Below the pieces are notes generated by a model, which had not been told where the DNA came from, searched no databases, and worked only from the letters and a program-made list of their open reading frames with translations. 64,000 nucleotides of DNA, taken from contig NW_027469104.1 in assembly GCF_051020765.1 (NCBI RefSeq), positions 496,001 to 560,000 on the forward strand, in the 5' to 3' direction. This DNA is from Lasioglossum baleicum (Eukaryota; Arthropoda; Insecta; Hymenoptera; Halictidae). The position numbers were made by a program, and so were the translations under genes. Positions 59,647 to 64,000 of the stretch are shown here, in pieces (the first letter of the stretch is position 1; each line of letters begins with the position of its first letter).

Positions 59647-62600
59647 TGCGTTATGCGTTATGCGTTATGCGTTATGCGTTATGCGTTATGCGTTATGTGT
59701 TATGCGTTATGCGTTATGCGTTATGCGTTATGCGTTATGCGTTATGTGTTATGCGTTGTGCATTACGGGTTATGCGATATGCGTTATGCGTTATGCGTTA
59801 CGCGTTCTGCGTTATGCGTTATGCGTTATGCGTTATGCGTTAAGCGTTATACGTTATGCGATATGCGTTATTCGTTATGCGTTATGCGTTATGCGTTATG
59901 CGTTATGCGTTATGCGTTATGCGTTATGCGTTATGCGTTATGCGTTATGCGTTATGCGTTATGCGTTATTCGTTATGCGTTATGCGTTATGCGTTATGCG
60001 TTATGCGTTATGCGTTACGCGTTCTGCGTTATGCGTTATGCGTTAAGCGTTATACGTTATGCGATATGCGTTATTCGTTATGCGTTATGCGTTATGCGTT
60101 GTGGGTTATACGTTATGCGTCATGCGTTATCCGTTATGCGTTATGCGTTATGCGTTATCCGTTATGCGTTATCCGTTATGCGTTACGCGTTATGCGTTAT
60201 GCGTTATGCGTTATGCGTTATGCGTTATGCGTTATGCGTTATGCGTCATGCGTCATGCGTTATGCGTTATGCGTTATGCGTTATGCGTTATGCGTTATGC
60301 GTTATGCGTTATGCGTTATGCGTTATGCGTTATGCGTTATGCGTTATGCGTCATGCGTCATGCGTTATGCGTTATGCGTTATGCGTTATGCGTTATGCGT
60401 TATGCGTTATGCGTTATGCGTTATGCGTTATGCGTTATGCGTTATTCGTTATGCGTTATGCGTTATGCGTTATGCGTTATGCGTTATGCGTTATGCGTTA
60501 TGCGTTATGCGTTATGCGTTACGCGTTCTGCGTTATGCGTTATGCGTTAAGCGTTATACGTTATGCGATATGCGTTATTCGTTATGCGTTATGCGTTATG
60601 CGTTGTGGGTTATCCGTTATGCGTCATGCGTTATCCGTTATGCGTTATGCGTTATGCGTTATGCGTTATGCGTTATGCGTTATGCGTTATGCGTTATGCG
60701 TTATGACTTTTTCATTGAGCGTTATGCGTTATGCGTAATGCGTTATGCATTATGCGTTATGCGTTATGCGTAATGCGTTATGAGTAATGTGTCATGCGTT
60801 ATGCGTTATGGACTATGCTTTATGCGTTATGCGTTATGGGTTATCCGTTATGCGTCATGCGTTATCCGTTATGGACTATGCTTTATGCGTTATGCGTTAT
60901 GGGTTATCCGTTATGCGTCATGCGTTATGCGTTATGCGTTATGCGTTATGCGTTATGCGTTATGCGTTATGCGTTATGCGTTATGCGTTATGCGTTATGC
61001 GTTATGCGTTATGCGTTATGCGTTATGCGTTATGCGTTATGCGTTATGCGTTATGCGTTATGCGTTATGCGTTATGCGTTATGCGTTATGACTTTTTCAT
61101 TGAGCGTTATGCGTTATGCGTAATGCGTTATGAATTATGCGTTATGCGTTATGCGTAATGCGTTATGAGTAATGTGTCATGCGTTATGCGTTATGGACTA
61201 TGCTTTATGCGTTATGCGTTATGGGTTATCCGTTATGCGTCATGCGTTATGACTTTTTCATTGAGCGTTATGCGTTATGCGTAATGCGTTATGCATTATG
61301 CGTTATGCGTTATGCGTAATGCGTTATGAGTAATGTGTCATGCGTTATGCGTTATGGACTATGCTTTATGCGTTATGCGTTGTGGGTTATCCGTTATGCG
61401 TTACGCGTTATGCGTTATGCGTTATGCGTTAAGCGTTATACGTTATGCGATATGCGTTATTCGTTATGCGTTATGCGTTATGCGTTATGCGTTATGCGTT
61501 ATGCGTTATGCGTTATGCGTTATGCGTTATGCGTTATGCGTTATGCGTTATGCGTTATGCGTTATGCGTTATGCGTTATGCGTCATGCGTCATGCGTTAT
61601 GCGTTATGCGTTATGCGTTATGCGTTATGCGTTATGCGTTATGCGTTATGCGTTATGCGTTATGCGTTATGCGTTATGCGTTATGCGTTATGCGTTATGC
61701 GTTATGCGTTATGCGTTATGCGTTATGCGTTATGCGTTATGCGTTATGCGTCATGCGTCATGCGTTATGCGTTATGCGTTATGCGTTATGCGTTATGCGT
61801 TATGCGTTATGCGTTATGCGTTATGCGTTATGCGTTATGCGTTATGCGTTATGCGTTATGCGTTATGCGTTATGCGTTATGCGTTATGCGTTATGCGTTA
61901 TGCGTTATGCGTTATGCGTTATGCGTTATGCGTCATGCGTCATGCGTTATGCGTTATGCGTTATGCGTTATGCGTTATGCGTTATGCGTTATGCGTTATG
62001 CGTTATGCGTTATGCGTTATGCGTTATGCGTTATGCGTTATGCGTTATGCGTTATGCGTTATGCGTTATGCGTTATGCGTTATGCGTTATGCGTTATGCG
62101 TTATGCGTTATGCGTTATGCGTTATGCGTTATGCGTTATGCGTTATGCGTTATGCGTTATGCGTTATGCGTTATGCGTTATGCGTTATGCGTTATGCGTT
62201 ATGCGTTATGCGTTATGCGTTATGCGTTATGCGTTATGCGTTATGCGTTATGCGTTATGCGTTATGCGTTATGCGTTATGCGTTATGCGTTATGCGTTAT
62301 GCGTTATGCGTTATGCGTTATGCGTTATGCGTTATGCGTTATGCGTTATGCGTTATGCGTTATGCGTTATGCGTTATGCGTTATGCGTTATGCGTTATGC
62401 GTTATGCGTTATGCGTTATGCGTTATGCGTTATGCGTTATGCGTTATGCGTTATGCGTTATGCGTTATGCGTTATGCGTTATGCGTTATGCGTTATGCGT
62501 TATGCGTTATGCGTTATGCGTTATGCGTTATGCGTTATGCGTTATGCGTTATGCGTTATGCGTTATGCGTTATGCGTTAAGCGTTATACGTTATGCGATA

Positions 62601-62772
62601 TGCGTTATTCGTTATGCGTTATGCGTTATGCGTTATGCGTTATACGTTATGCGATATGCGTTATTCGTTATGCGTTATGCGTTATGCGTTATGCGTTATG
62701 CGTTATGCGTTATGCGTTATGCGTTATGCGTTATGCGTTATGCGTTATGCGTTATGCGTTATGCGTTATGCG

Positions 62773-64000
62773 TCATGCGTCATGCGTTATGCGTTATGCG
62801 TTATGCGTTATGCGTTATGCGTTATGCGTTATGCGTTATGCGTTATGCGTTATGCGTTATGCGTTATGCGTTATGCGTTATTCGTTATGCGTTATGCGTT
62901 ATGCGTTATGCGTTATGCGTTATGCGTTATGCGTTATGCGTTATGCGTTATGCGTTATGCGTTATGCGTTATGCGTTATGCGTTATGCGTTATGCGTTAT
63001 GCGTTATGCGTTATGCGTTATGCGTTATGCGTTATGCGTTAAGCGTTATACGTTATGCGATATGCGTTATTCGTTATGCGTTATGCGTTATGCGTTATGC
63101 GTTATACGTTATGCGATATGCGTTATTCGTTATGCGTTATGCGTTATGCGTTATGCGTTATGCGTTATGCGTTATGCGTTATGCGTTATGCGTTATGCGT
63201 TATGCGTTATGCGTTATGTGTTATGCGTTATGCGTTATGCGTTATGCGTTATGCGTTATGCGTTATGCGTTATGCGTTATGCGTTATGTGTTATGCGTTG
63301 TGCATTACGGGTTATGCGATATGCGTTATGCGTTATGCGTTACGCGTTCTGCGTTATGCGTTATGCGTTATGCGTTAAGCGTTATACGTTATGCGATATG
63401 CGTTATTCGTTATGCGTTATGCGTTATGCGTTATGCGTTATGCGTTATGCGTTATGCGTTATGCGTTATGCGTTATGCGTTATGCGTTATGCGTTATGCG
63501 TTATGCGTTATGCGTGATGCGTCATGCGTCATGCGTTATGCGTTATGCGTTATGCGTTATGCGTTATGCGTTATGCGTTATGCGTTATGCGTTATGCGTT
63601 ATGCGTTATGCGTTATTCGTTATGCGTTATGCGTTATGCGTTATGCGTTATGCGTTATGCGTTATGCGTTACGCGTTCTGCGTTATGCGTTATGCGTTAA
63701 GCGTTATACGTTATGCGATATGCGTTATTCGTTATGCGTTATGCGTTATGCGTTGTGGGTTATACGTTATGCGTCATGCGTTATCCGTTATGCGTTATGC
63801 GTTATGCGTTATCCGTTATGCGTTATCCGTTATGCGTTACGCGTTATGCGTTATGCGTTATGCGTTATGCGTTATGCGTTATGCGTCATGCGTCATGCGT
63901 TATGCGTTATGCGTTATGCGTTATGCGTTATGCGTTATGCGTTATGCGTTATGCGTTATGCGTTATGCGTTATGCGTTATGCGTTATTCGTTATGCGTTA
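62773..64000 (+). repeat. Exact segmental duplication, second copy (partner at 58419-59646)
   Basis: Register-perfect copy of 58419-59646 at +4,354 (622 heptamers), with no gained or lost unit among the markers compared. It includes the rare TGATGCG at 63515. It runs to the end of the window. Confidence 0.9.

Larger units (their letters stand above)
54169..64000 (+). repeat. TTATGCG heptamer satellite, right block (9.8 kb to the window edge)
   Basis: Same unit and orientation as the main block. From about 55400 onward it is richer in variants and shows a local signature: TTACGCG followed by TTCTGCG (55407, 57094, 57418, 57918, 58105, 58985, 59315, 59797, 60014, 60519, 63345 and 63668), which I did not find left of the Gypsy element. 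It is repeatedly paired with the GTGCATTACGGG form of cassette D and with GATATGCGTTATTCG. Cassette A/C copies return at 56169 and at 60705-61330. A long pure run spans about 61940-62577. The array continues past the window end. Confidence 0.97.

Noticed and set aside
7830..64000. Telomere repeat
   Set aside because: TTATGCG lacks a G cluster and does not match the insect TTAGG or the hymenopteran variant telomere repeats I know. The transposons are not telomere-specific types, and no chromosome end is visible.

Overview
The window is eukaryotic and almost certainly from a metazoan, most likely an insect. About 51 kb of the 64 kb is one tandem array of the 7-bp unit TTATGCG. Two LTR retrotransposons are inserted in it: a BEL/Pao element (plus strand) and a Ty3/Gypsy element (minus strand). 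BEL/Pao elements are confined to animals. CpG is abundant in both elements, as in many hymenopteran genomes, but that placement is inference and I cannot name a species. There is no host protein-coding gene, tRNA, rRNA or CRISPR array that I can support.

Layout. 1-184: satellite. 185-7829: BEL/Pao element with two 1,319-bp LTRs in which I see no difference, a 5-bp target duplication (CGTTA), a tRNA-Tyr primer-binding site, an intact gag, and a pol that begins in frame after a single UGA codon. Pol is broken at about 4499/4500, where an internal segment between reverse transcriptase and RNase H is missing. 7830-49027: satellite. 49028-54168: Gypsy element on the minus strand with two 403-bp LTRs in which I see no difference, a 4-bp target duplication (ATTA), a tRNA-Pro primer-binding site and one intact 1,411-codon gag-pol ORF with an N-terminal SAP-like motif. 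54169-64000: satellite.

The satellite runs in one orientation throughout. It is punctuated by variant heptamers and by a few recurring non-heptamer cassettes built around GACTTTTTCATTGAG, GAGTAATGTGTCATGCG, GGACTATGCTTTATGCG and GTGTTATGCGTTGTG. Their order reveals nested segmental duplications, including a register-perfect pair 4,354 bp apart at 58419-59646 and 62773-64000. The heptamer has no stop codon in any plus-strand frame, and 7 is not a multiple of 3, so every plus frame reads the same seven-residue repeat. The many long plus-strand ORFs in the array are therefore an arithmetic consequence of the unit and are not annotated as genes.

How the parts relate. Both retrotransposons landed in the non-heptamer cassettes, whose uninterrupted copies elsewhere in the array show the empty sites and confirm both target duplications. 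Matching LTRs imply both insertions are recent, after the cassettes had already spread. The Gypsy element looks complete. The BEL copy cannot make a full polymerase and would need help in trans.
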